Notes under the pieces: generated by a model
What the model was told of the DNA's origin: nothing
Seen by the model: only the letters and a program-made list of their open reading frames with translations
Databases searched by the model: none
DNA from: Anaerolineales bacterium
GTDB lineage: Bacteria > Chloroflexota > Anaerolineae > JAAEKA01
Length of the DNA stretch: 64,000 bases
Direction: 5' to 3'
NCBI GenBank assembly: GCA_020634615.1
Contig: JACKBI010000017.1
Location: 71,248 to 135,247, forward strand
Program-made: the position numbers and the translations under genes
Shown here: in pieces, positions 1 through 7,981 of the stretch
How the letters are laid out: each line of letters begins with the position of its first letter
Numbering within the stretch: the first letter of the stretch is position 1

Positions 1-3000
1 GGTGAGCCCTGTCTCGCGGCAAGCTCGCGGCTCCAGGCATCCACTATCTTGCTGTTGATCTGGCCGGCCGGCGCGCTGATCCTCGCGACCACCCGGGTGA
101 CACCCTCGACCTGTGTCGTGTCAACCGTGATCACTTCGACACCTTCGGCCTTCGCCAGCCCAGTCATAATGCCTGAGACGCTGGTGGGCTGGCCAAGGTT
201 CAGCCGCTGGCGCAGGGTCGGCAGGGCCAGCGCCATGCTGACTACCAGCAGCATGACAATGCCGACGATCAAGCCGCGGCGGAAGTTCTGCTCGCGCTCT
301 TCGTCATCGCGCGGCCGCACGCCCAGCACCAGAAACACGGCTGTGCCGGCGACGATGATGGCGATCAAGTTGGTTGTGAACAGCAGAAACGCGCCGCCTG
401 CGATGGGGCCGGAGAAGATCGCCAGTCCGATGCCCACCGTACACAGCGGCGGCATGAGCGCAGCCGCGATGGCCACACCAGGCAGCGCCGCCGAAACCTC
501 TTTCCTTGCCAGTGCATAGGCCCCCGCGGCGCCCGACGCCAGCGCGACCGCCATGTCCAGCAGGGAGGGCTGTGTGCGCGCCAGAATCTCCGAGCCGATC
601 TTCTCACCTGGCAGGATCAACGCGATAAACAGAGCGATGGCGATGCCCAGGACCACACCCTTCAGTGTCGACTCGGCGGCCACGCGGATCGTCCGCGGCT
701 CGCCCATGACAACGCCCAGGCTGGTGGCAAGAATCGGCGTCATCAGCGGCGCCACCAGCATCGCGCCGATGATGACAGCCGCGCTGTTCTGCCACAGCCC
801 CAGCGTCGCGATGATCGCCGATAGAACGATCAGCACGAAATAGTTGACGTTGGCGCGCGCGCCGCGGCGCAGATTACGAAACAGCAGTATCTGGTCTTCA
901 CGGTTCAGCACAGGCGCGTATTCCTGGACACGCCCCCACAGGAGACGCAGGAATGCCTCGCGCGCCGGCTGTGCGGCGCGCACCATGATGGTAGGAATCG
1001 GCGCTTCTGCCGCGACGCGCTCCGGCACGTTGCCAAAGAGGATGTTGTCCAGCATCCCCTCGTTGGATGCGCCCAGCATCACCAGATCGTAGCCTTCGCT
1101 GGCTTCATCCACCAGGATCGTGGCGATTGGCTTGGTATTGTGGACAACGCGCACGTCAACTCTGTCGGCGCCTTCCAGGCCGGCAAACGTCGAGCGCACG
1201 ACTGCCTCCGCGGCCGCCAGCGCGTCGCTGTCATCCTCGTCGCGCACCACGCTGAATCCGACGATGCGCGCGTCGTTGCCCTGGGCGATGCTCAGTGCAA
1301 GCTGGGCCGCGACGGGCGCGTTGGGGCCGCCGGCGGTGGGCACCAGTATGCGCTTGACCCCGTTTTCAATCTCGCCGTTGATGGCGGCGACAATGCAGGG
1401 TGCGCCCCGCACCAACTCACCAACAACTCCGGTGGACCTACCGATGTCCGTCTCGCGGCGCTGGGCCCAATAGGTGAGAATCATGGTTGCGTTCTCGTCG
1501 CGCGCCGTGTCGATGATAGTCTGGCTGACGCTGTGGCCGATACGGGTCAACGGAACCACGGGAACAGGGCCGCTGCGCTCGCCAATGGACCACTGCAAAA
1601 GTTGATTGCGCTCTCTGGCGATGCGCGCTCCCTCTGCACGAGTCTGTTGCGGCGCCAGTTCCACCACTTCCAGCGGCATCACAACGCCGTTCTGGGATTG
1701 GGCCAGCATGGTGGCGGCGTCGATCAGCGCCCGCCGTCGCTCGCTGTCCTGTCCCAGGGGCACCAGGATGCGATACGTGCGATCTTCCGCGACCCGTGCG
1801 CTGGTTTGCTTGCCAAAGACAGTTCTCGATTCGTCGGCCCGGTTGTGGGCGGCGCGGCCATAGACCACATAGGTCGCTGCGGCAAGAGCAAGAAAGAGAA
1901 GGATGGTTATCTGCGCCGGCAAAGCCGTCGTCAGAGCAACAAAGACCGTCACCACCAACCCCAGCGCCGGAACCAGCGGAGGGAAGGGCAGACGGATTAC
2001 ATGTTCCGGCAGTTGTCCATTGTCTTTGGAACGATAATACACCCCGGCGAAGTTGATCGCGCCGGCATAGATCAGCATCAACCCAACCGCGATGGCCGTG
2101 GTCACCGGCTCCGGTAGAATCAAGGCAAGAACGGCAAGAATTGCCACCAAAATGACGCTGACCAGGACGTTGCTCAACCGCCGACCGGAGAACGCCGCAC
2201 CCGGCAGATAGCCTTCCCGCACCAGTTGCCGCAGCAGGCGATTGGCTTGCAGCAGCACCGTGCCGGTTGCGCTGGCCAACACGACGATGAACAGCAAGCT
2301 GGTGATTTCCCAGCCAAATGCCAGCTTGCTGATAACCGTAGCCAAACCACCAGACGCCATCCCGCGCGGATCGATGCGCAGGCCCGACCACAGGAGGACC
2401 AGTGTGCCCACGGTGAGGATCGGCAGCATGGTGGCAACCAGGACAGGAAAGCGGCTATAGCGGCCGCTGCGCAGATTGCCCTTCCATTCGCTGACTGCTT
2501 CCACAGCCAGCAGAAGGAAAATGGGAAACGCGGCGGCTTTGAACAGGCTGGCCATGTCCGCCGCCGGCAGGTATGCGATCGATGGCTTGACTGCCACCGC
2601 GCCGCCTGCCACAAGAACCGTAGCCACCAGTCCGGCGATCAGCACCAGGTAACCGGTGCGTCGCCAGGATTGCCGCCGGCGCAGCGCCAAAAGCGTTCCG
2701 AATATCACGCTGCCGATTGCCAGAACAGCCACGGTCAGTGTCGGGTTCAGGTCGGGCAGGAAAGCTTTCTGAAAGGGAAGCAGCAGTTGAGCGATCGATC
2801 GGGCCAGCAGCCCGGCAAGGATAACGTTGACCAGCATCAACGCCATGGTTGCCAGAAATGCGACGAGTCCACTGCGTTGTGTGGCGATGGTGTCGTGCAC
2901 ACCGCTTTCATCGGTGAAACTTGCCATCTCCAGATAGGCGAGCACCGTTAGCAGCCAAAGGGCAACCCCGAGCAGCAGGGCAAGCGGCGCACGTCTGCCA

Positions 3001-3140
3001 CTGTCTGCAACCATCGGCCCCAGGGCGAGAAACGCGAGAATCGGCAGGCTGGCGCGCAGTCCGATGCTGATCGCCTGCTGCAATCCGATCTCGCGAGTAT
3101 AGTAGATGTTGCCGGAATGGTTGTTGCGTTGATTGGTCAT
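1..3140 (-). CDS. APC-type permease fused to two UspA domains and DUF389 (3' end outside window)
   Basis: The reading frame is open from the ATG at 3140 to the left window edge, at least 1046 codons. The first ~400 residues are strongly hydrophobic and resemble an APC-superfamily amino-acid transporter. Residues ~430-720 are soluble and look like two universal-stress-protein domains. The second ends in a canonical nucleotide-binding signature, GASNEG followed by GNVPERV. The part encoded below ~900 is again hydrophobic and matches DUF389 (segment SAAVIIGAMLVAPLMTPI). Permeases with C-terminal UspA domains and DUF389 proteins are each known; I do not recognise this four-part order. A role as a stress- or nucleotide-gated transporter is inferred. 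The C-terminus is not in the window, and I translated only parts by hand, but no stop interrupts the frame. Confidence 0.85.
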   Translation of the reverse strand, partial: MTNQRNNHSGNIYYTREIGLQQAISIGLRASLPILAFLALGPMVADSGRRAPLALLLGVALWLLTVLAYLEMASFTDESGVHDTIATQRSGLVAFLATMALMLVNVILAGLLARSIAQLLLPFQKAFLPDLNPTLTVAVLAIGSVIFGTLLALRRRQSWRRTGYLVLIAGLVATVLVAGGAVAVKPSIAYLPAADMASLFKAAAFPIFLLLAVEAVSEWKGNLRSGRYSRFPVLVATMLPILTVGTLVLLWSGLRIDPRGMASGGLATVISKLAFGWEITSLLFIVVLASATGTVLLQANRLLRQLVREGYLPGAAFSGRRLSNVLVSVILVAILAVLALILPEPVTTAIAVGLMLIYAGAINFAGVYYRSKDNGQLPEHVIRLPFPPLVPALGLVVTVFVALTTALPAQITILLFLALAAATYVVYGRAAHNRADESRTVFGKQTSARVAEDRTYRILVPLGQDSERRRALIDAATMLAQSQNGVVMPLEVVELAPQQTRAEGARIARERNQLLQWSIGERSGPVPVVPLTRIGHSVSQTIIDTARDENATMILTYWAQRRETDIGRSTGVVGELVRGAPCIVAAINGEIENGVKRILVPTAGGPNAPVAAQLALSIAQGNDARIVGFSVVRDEDDSDALAAAEAVVRSTFAGLEGADRVDVRVVHNTKPIATILVDEASEGYDLVMLGASNEGMLDNILFGNVPERVAAEAPIPTIMVRAAQPAREAFLRLLWGRVQEYAPVLNREDQILLFRNLRRGARANVNYFVLIVLSAIIATLGLWQNSAAVIIGAMLVAPLMTPILATSLGVVMGEPRTIRVAAESTLKGVVLGIAIALFIALILPGEKIGSEILARTQPSLLDMAVALASGAAGAYALARKEVSAALPGVAIAAALMPPLCTVGIGLAIFSGPIAGGAFLLFTTNLIAIIVAGTAVFLVLGVRPRDDEEREQNFRRGLIVGIVMLLVVSMALALPTLRQRLNLGQPTSVSGIMTGLAKAEGVEVITVDTTQVEGVTRVVARISAPAGQINSKIVDAWSRELAARQGS

Positions 3141-3161
3141 CGGGGGTGATGGCGGGGTATG

Positions 3162-3200
3162 AATGTGGCGATGAGCGCCTGAGACGCCCATCGCCACATT
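3162..3200 (-). terminator. 12-bp perfect stem-loop between two minus-strand genes
   Basis: AATGTGGCGATG at 3162-3173 is repeated inverted at 3189-3200, with a 15-nt loop. It lies downstream of the coiled-coil/SdrD-B gene and just upstream of the permease fusion. There is no long U run, so it could be a terminator, an attenuator or a protein-binding site. Confidence 0.4.
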
Positions 3201-3367
3201 GATCGTTATTGAAGGAGGTCAGGAGATCGCAGATCCAGACTATGGAAGTGGTCGGGCCGTGTCCAGCGCCGGGTTGCGCAACAGAGACCGCCTTTCATCG
3301 CAAGCTGGCGACATCCGAAATCTCGCCAAACAATGCCAGGGAACTGGTACTAAACCGGCGTCAAACG

Positions 3368-4825
3368 TCAGCGATAATCTCCGAAAGATACTTCAGGAAT
3401 CGGCGTCGCACCGGTGATGCGCACGGTGTAGTTGTTGGGAGTCGATGACAGGAAGTTGGGCGGGTCAGACTCGACCACCACGTAGATGCCCGGCGCCAAC
3501 TCGGTGAATCCAAACTGGCCGCGGAAGTTGGTCGTTGCCTGAGCAACCTGGGTACGATCCTGATTGTAGAGCGTCACCTGCACGCCGGCGATACCCGGTT
3601 CGACGGTGTTGTCAAGGGTCCCGTTGCGATCACGATCGAAGTAGACGATCCCGCGGATTGCGCCGGACCCGGCAGGCGTCGGCGTCACCTCGGGCGCAAC
3701 CGTAGTTGTCGGCGCGACGGTGGCTGTTGGCGCAGCAGTTGCCTCCACCGACGGCGTCACAGTGATCGTGGCAGCGATAGTCGGTGTCAGCGTGACTGCC
3801 AGCGTGGCCGTCGGAGCGACTGTCTCGGTCAATTGCGTGCTGGGTGTGATTGTAGATCGCACTTCGACGGTCGGCGTTGCCACCAGCGTCTCAGTCACAG
3901 GAGCCGTGGCCGTTGGCGCCGCTTCGTCCAGCGATGCCAGCAGGGCAGCCATGCCGGTCAGGAAGTTATCGGACCGTTTGGCTGAGACGGCCACCTCCTC
4001 CATTTGTTGCGTCACCGTGTCGAGCTGGGTGGCAATAATGGCGACCTGATCGCTGACACCGGTCACCTCGCTTTCCAGCCCGGTCACTTTGGTGGCAGTC
4101 TCGTCAAGCTGTGTCTTGACCGCGTCGATGCCGGCTGCTTCAGTCTCCACGGCTGTCAGGCGCTCGTCGGTCATCGCCTGGACCTCGGCCTGCGCCTCCA
4201 GAGTCTGGCTCAGAACCTCCTGTTGCTTGGTCAGCGTGTCCAGGCTTGCCTGAGCGTCGCTGGCGGCGCCTTGCAGGGCTGCCACATCGTTGCGCAATGC
4301 ATCAGCAGATGCACGCAACTGACCGGCAGTGTTGGCCAGATCGGCCACCTGGCGGCTGGACGCATAGTTCAGTCCCGAGTTGGTCGAAAACAGCACCGCC
4401 AGCGCCAGCGTTGCGCCCAGCAGTGCACCCAACAGCAGTGCGCCTATGCCGATCAGACAACCGCGCGACGAACCATCACCGGACTTGTCGGCGGTCGCGA
4501 CCGGTGGTGGTTCCGCGGGCGGCGGCGCAGCGGTCTCCGGCGGCGGAATGGTAGCAGCCGGCGCTGCTCCGTTGCTGGACTCACCAGTGATCTGGCGCAT
4601 CTCTTCGGCTTCTTCGACGGCGACATCAGAGGACTGATAAGCGCCTTCGACAGCATTGTCGTATGCTTCAGCCGCTTCGTCGCCGCTGGCCGCTGTTATG
4701 GCAGCGGGCGCGTCCTCTGCGGATGGCGCTGTGTCGATCCCTTGCGGCTCCGGGTCATCGCCGAAGAACAGGTCAGCGCCGCGGCCAGCGGTCGTGGCGT
4801 CGCCTTCATTGGGTGTTTGTGTCAT
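3368..4825 (-). CDS. Membrane-anchored coiled-coil protein with C-terminal SdrD-B-like domain
   Basis: 485 residues. Residues 1-122 are acidic and Ala/Pro-rich, with no signal peptide. One membrane segment lies at ~123-146 (GCLIGIGALLLGALLGATLA). A heptad-rich coiled coil follows at ~155-290, then a Thr/Pro/Val-rich linker typical of exported stalks. The last ~97 residues form a Cna-B/SdrD-B-like domain with an FDRDRNGTLD calcium-type loop. Predicted topology is a cytoplasmic N-terminus and an exported stalk and tip. The start has an AAAGGAGA ribosome site lying inside the 3' end of parA, and the genes overlap by 20 bp, so translation is probably coupled. A plausible role is a surface or positional anchor working with ParA; that is inference from linkage. 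I do not recognise a named family for the whole protein. Confidence 0.75.
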   Translation of the reverse strand: MTQTPNEGDATTAGRGADLFFGDDPEPQGIDTAPSAEDAPAAITAASGDEAAEAYDNAVEGAYQSSDVAVEEAEEMRQITGESSNGAAPAATIPPPETAAPPPAEPPPVATADKSGDGSSRGCLIGIGALLLGALLGATLALAVLFSTNSGLNYASSRQVADLANTAGQLRASADALRNDVAALQGAASDAQASLDTLTKQQEVLSQTLEAQAEVQAMTDERLTAVETEAAGIDAVKTQLDETATKVTGLESEVTGVSDQVAIIATQLDTVTQQMEEVAVSAKRSDNFLTGMAALLASLDEAAPTATAPVTETLVATPTVEVRSTITPSTQLTETVAPTATLAVTLTPTIAATITVTPSVEATAAPTATVAPTTTVAPEVTPTPAGSGAIRGIVYFDRDRNGTLDNTVEPGIAGVQVTLYNQDRTQVAQATTNFRGQFGFTELAPGIYVVVESDPPNFLSSTPNNYTVRITGATPIPEVSFGDYR

Positions 4826-5576
4826 CTAGAATCTCCTTTGCCAATGATCGATAGGATTGCGCGCCGACGTGTTTTGGCGCAAACTCCAGGATGGGTTGAT
4901 GAGCGACGGTCGACTCGGCGAAGCGGATGCTGGTGCGGATGACGGTGTCGAAGACCCGCTCCCCGAACATGCCGCGTACCTCTTCCAGCACTTCCTTGGC
5001 ATGGCGGGTGCGACCGTTGTAGAGCGTCGGTAGAATACCGGTGATCTCAAGTTGTGGATTGAGGCGGCGCTTGACCTTGGCCAGCGTGTCCAGCAGCATG
5101 GACAGGCCGCGCAGGGCAAAATACTCGCATTGCAGCGGCACGATGACGCCATGCGCAGCCACCAGCGCGTTGATGGTCAGCAAGCCCAGGTTCGGCGGGC
5201 AGTCGATCAGGACGAAGTCGTAGACATCAGCGAGCGGATCCAGCACCTCTTTCAGGATACGCTCCCGACCCAGCGCGCTGAACAGTTCGATCTCAGCCGC
5301 AGCAAGATCGATGTCGGACGGGATCACGTCGATAGTGGTACGCACCGAACGCAGCGCACTTTGCACAGGTGTACGGCTGTCGGAAAGCAACCGGTAGAGG
5401 GTTGGTTCAGGAAGCGGCTCATGCAGCCCCCAGTAAGCGGTCAGCGCGGCCTGTGGGTCGAGGTCAACCATGAGGATACGTTGGCCCTGTTCAGCCAGCG
5501 CCGCGCCAAGATTGACGGTCGATGTGGTCTTGCCGACACCCCCTTTTTGATTGCAAAGAGCAATGATGACTGCCAT
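4806..5576 (-). CDS. ParA/Soj-family ATPase, orphan (no ParB nearby)
   Basis: 256 residues from the chosen start. The deviant Walker A CNQKGGVGKTTS lies near the N-terminus, followed by DLDPQAALT and the Walker B-like FVLIDCPPNLG, all diagnostic of ParA/MinD P-loop ATPases. The C-terminal part (RTSIRFAES) is typical of Soj-like ParA. The ATG at 5576 is preferred over the in-frame ATG at 5630, because the latter sits inside a TATAAT box and has no ribosome site. No parB or parS-like gene is visible here. The gene overlaps the downstream membrane coiled-coil gene by 20 bp. Orphan ParA proteins often position protein cargoes rather than DNA, so a role in placing the neighbouring membrane protein is a reasonable inference. 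Confidence 0.9.
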   Translation of the reverse strand: MAVIIALCNQKGGVGKTTSTVNLGAALAEQGQRILMVDLDPQAALTAYWGLHEPLPEPTLYRLLSDSRTPVQSALRSVRTTIDVIPSDIDLAAAEIELFSALGRERILKEVLDPLADVYDFVLIDCPPNLGLLTINALVAAHGVIVPLQCEYFALRGLSMLLDTLAKVKRRLNPQLEITGILPTLYNGRTRHAKEVLEEVRGMFGERVFDTVIRTSIRFAESTVAHQPILEFAPKHVGAQSYRSLAKEILDDTNTQ

Positions 5577-5628
5577 GCCACGTCCCTTGCCATTGCTGGC
5601 CTGCGAACCGACGGCGATACGATGGCTC

Positions 5629-5658
5629 ATTATACAATGGCAAACGAGCGGGCTGCAA
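5629..5658 (-). promoter_or_regulatory. Likely promoter of the parA operon
   Basis: On the minus strand TTGCAG (5653-5658) is followed after 18 bp by a perfect TATAAT (5629-5634). Transcription would start near 5622, giving a leader of about 45 nt before the ATG at 5576. The upstream ATG at 5630 overlaps the -10 box. Confidence 0.55.
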
Positions 5659-5693
5659 ACGCCTGATTTCTCCTCCTCCCCATCCCTCTCGTC

Positions 5694-5758
5694 CTCGTAC
5701 TCCTACTCGTACTCTTCCTCGATCTCCGGACCGGAGAGAGTACGAGTAGGAGTACGAG
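5694..5758. repeat. 21-bp perfect inverted repeat with internal 12-bp tandem repeat
   Basis: The 21-bp arm at 5694-5714 is the exact reverse complement of 5738-5758. The 23-nt loop contains a small palindrome (TCCGGACCGGA). Arm two continues as two exact tandem copies of GAGTACGAGTAG (5738-5761). The structure overlaps the stop codon of the O-antigen-ligase-like gene and encodes its last residues. It may act as a 3' mRNA hairpin or be a REP/MITE-like repeat. Confidence 0.8.
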
Positions 5759-7244
5759 TAGGGGCAGAAGAGAGTGCCGGGGGTGATGTGTACTCGGTTG
5801 CGCCCCAGATGCTGCCAATGATGGCGTAGAAAATCAGATTCATCGCCAGGTGGTTGAGGTTGTCGAAGGTGCCGGACGCGAGGAAGTAGGTTAAAAATAC
5901 GGCTGCGCCGGCAGCCAGCGCGTCACGCTCAAGCGGGGATCTGCTCGACCGGAAGCGGCGAAACCCCTGCCAGGCCAGCAGCGCCATCCACGCGAGATAG
6001 GGCAGCAGCGCCACCAACCCGCCGGAAACCAGAAAAAAGGTATAGGAGTTGTGCGCCGGTGGATCGATGCCAAACAGCAGATTGGGGTTCCAGCCATAGT
6101 TGCGGCGCGCGATCGAGCCAAAATTGTTGTAGCCCAGCCCGAACACTGGATTGTCAGCGGCCATGTCCAGCGCCAGCCGCAGCACTGTCGTGCGGTAGCC
6201 TACCGAGTCGTCTTCCAGCAGCCGCTCGGTGACCGCGGGGCTGTTGACGACGGTCTGCCAGAAAACGATAGCCAGCACGGCAGCCAGCAGCAGCACTGGC
6301 AACAACATCCGGCGCATCCGCGGCCGCAGCGCGAGCAGCACCACCAGCGTCACGGCAACAGCCAGCCAGCTCGCCCGGTTGTAGGTCATGTACACACCCA
6401 GCGCGCAGATGGCCAGCGACGCCGCCAGAACGAGTTGACCCAGCCGCCGCGCGGGAGTGGCCGGTCTGCCGGCCTGCAAGCTCTGCGCCAGCAGCGTCAA
6501 CCCCAGTGGGATCACCATCGCGGTGCTGACACCGATGGGCGCAGCGTTGCCCATCAGGCTGATGACCTTCTGGAAACTGCGGCTGTAACGGGCCGCCTCG
6601 CGCGAGTAGAGCAGCACCTCGCCGGTCAGTTGCTCGCGGATGATCAGCAGCGAGAAGGCGACCGCTGACGCCATCAGCACCACGGTCAGCCAGCGCAGAT
6701 CGCGCTGGTTGCGCACCACCTGGCGGGCGATGAACAGCGCGATGAAGGGCACGATGTAGGCGTCGAGGATCGTCTGCACCCCCTCCAGCTTGCCGTAGAC
6801 GGTCTGCGGCACGGAGAAGAGAAGGCCAAACAGGAAGAGCGCGTAAGCGAGATCGGACCAAGCCAGCGGCCGCAGTTTCCGTTTGCCCAGCGCGGCCTGG
6901 GTGATCACCAGCAGCAGCAGGAAGCCGGCCAGCATCCGGCTCAGGCTGAGGTCGGGGATGCCTGCGCCCAGCCGCAGGTCCAACGCCAGATGCTGGCTGT
7001 AGGGCGCCAGCGCGATCCAGGCCAGAAAGCCGGCCAGCGGGCTGTACAGGCTGAGCGCGATCAGGCAGCCGGCCGCCGCCAGCGGCAGGACGATGTCGGT
7101 CAGGCGGCTGTCGGCGAGACCAACCTGGCCCGACGCGGTGGTCATCAGCGCCAGCGCGAGCAAGCCGCCCAGCGCCAGCGCCAGCAGCGCGAGCAGCCAG
7201 GCCGGCAGCCGGTCCAGCGGCGAGTGTTGCGTGGAGTGGTTCAT
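5703..7244 (-). CDS. O-antigen ligase / Wzy-like polytopic membrane protein
   Basis: 513 residues, with roughly a dozen hydrophobic segments. There is a large extracytoplasmic loop before the last helices (ERLLEDDSVGYRTTVLRLAL ... NPVFGLGYNNFG ... DPPAHNSYTF). This pattern, with GxGxxNF and the AHNSY motif, is characteristic of the O-antigen ligase/polymerase superfamily (Wzy_C). Members join or polymerise lipid-linked glycans at the outer face of the membrane. In a Chloroflexota host the substrate is more likely an exopolysaccharide or cell-surface glycan than LPS. The last ~20 residues (TRTPTRTLS) are encoded by the repeat at the stop codon and are probably not part of the fold. The start ATG at 7244 has no ribosome site but lies only ~5 nt after a predicted transcription start. 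Confidence 0.85.
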   Translation of the reverse strand: MNHSTQHSPLDRLPAWLLALLALALGGLLALALMTTASGQVGLADSRLTDIVLPLAAAGCLIALSLYSPLAGFLAWIALAPYSQHLALDLRLGAGIPDLSLSRMLAGFLLLLVITQAALGKRKLRPLAWSDLAYALFLFGLLFSVPQTVYGKLEGVQTILDAYIVPFIALFIARQVVRNQRDLRWLTVVLMASAVAFSLLIIREQLTGEVLLYSREAARYSRSFQKVISLMGNAAPIGVSTAMVIPLGLTLLAQSLQAGRPATPARRLGQLVLAASLAICALGVYMTYNRASWLAVAVTLVVLLALRPRMRRMLLPVLLLAAVLAIVFWQTVVNSPAVTERLLEDDSVGYRTTVLRLALDMAADNPVFGLGYNNFGSIARRNYGWNPNLLFGIDPPAHNSYTFFLVSGGLVALLPYLAWMALLAWQGFRRFRSSRSPLERDALAAGAAVFLTYFLASGTFDNLNHLAMNLIFYAIIGSIWGATEYTSPPALSSAPTRTPTRTLSGPEIEEEYE

Positions 7245-7255
7245 GATCAGGGCGC

Positions 7256-7284
7256 ATTATTCCCCAGCGCCGCAGTTCTGGCAA
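7256..7284 (-). promoter_or_regulatory. Sigma-70-like promoter giving a near-leaderless mRNA
   Basis: TTGCCA (7279-7284) and AATAAT (7256-7261) are separated by 17 bp on the minus strand. The expected transcription start near 7249 is only ~5 nt from the ATG at 7244, which also explains the lack of a Shine-Dalgarno sequence. Confidence 0.45.
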
Positions 7285-7300
7285 GAACGGAGTGTTTGGA

Positions 7301-7819
7301 TCAGTGGTGAGTCGCGAACTCCAGAATAACAATGATCAGGCCGAGCCCCAGGGACAGGGCGGCCAGGGTGAGACGGCGGGGGATCGCCTCGCCAGTGGCA
7401 ACGCCCGACAGGTAGCCAACGATGGCCAGGATCGCCAGACCGAGCAGACTGGCTAGATCAAGCGCGGCCGTCATCGTGAGGACTCCCAGAGCAACCAATA
7501 GAAACGGCGTGGCTACCAGGAACCCGGCAGTAACGATGGGCCACGAACCGCGCAGGATCTCCCATATTTCGTGACCGTGGAGCCGGCGTCCTCCGGCGAT
7601 TCGCTGGCTGATAGCATGGGAGTAGGCATGGGCCGCCCAGACGGCCGTCGCGCCGATGACGATGATGGCGACAGCGTTGGTCCAGCGTGCCTCCGCATCG
7701 GTGCTGATGCCAGCAATGGCAACCAGCGCAGTTACCGTGCCGTAGATAAACTCGGATAGTCTGTGCCCGTCAATGCTGCGTTTTTCGGTTGCGTCGACCT
7801 GTTGGTGTTCTGTACTCAT
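7301..7819 (-). CDS. Small polytopic membrane protein, unknown function
   Basis: 172 residues from the ATG at 7819, which has a GGAGG box 5 nt upstream; a longer in-frame reading to 7921 lacks one. After a short polar N-terminus (STEHQQVDATEKR) come four to five hydrophobic segments. They include FIYGTVTALVAIAGI, a pair around PIVTAGFLVATPFLLVALGV, and a C-terminal hairpin ending in EFATHH. There is a conserved-looking His-containing stretch (HAYSHAISQRI and HGHEI) between helices. I do not recognise a family. It stands alone between the MscS gene upstream and the O-antigen-ligase gene downstream, which has its own promoter. Confidence 0.7.
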   Translation of the reverse strand: MSTEHQQVDATEKRSIDGHRLSEFIYGTVTALVAIAGISTDAEARWTNAVAIIVIGATAVWAAHAYSHAISQRIAGGRRLHGHEIWEILRGSWPIVTAGFLVATPFLLVALGVLTMTAALDLASLLGLAILAIVGYLSGVATGEAIPRRLTLAALSLGLGLIIVILEFATHH

Positions 7820-7966
7820 CCTGCCTCCAGTCAGATGTTTCTGCACACTACAACCCGATCTTAACACAGGATTTGCGGCGCGCGAAAACTGCGACGAGCG
7901 GTGTGTACAAGCGGCAACCACTCAGTCGAGGCGGGGCGTTTTTTGATCAGGCGCAACTGCTCAGCC

Positions 7967-7981
7967 AGGACTGTCAGTCCT
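7967..7981. repeat. Palindrome of a dispersed repeat (second copy near 47.7 kb)
   Basis: AGGACTGTCAGTCCT forms 7-bp arms around one base and overlaps the MscS stop codon. The surrounding ~26 bp recur in reverse orientation near 47725-47752 with two differences. Confidence 0.6.
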
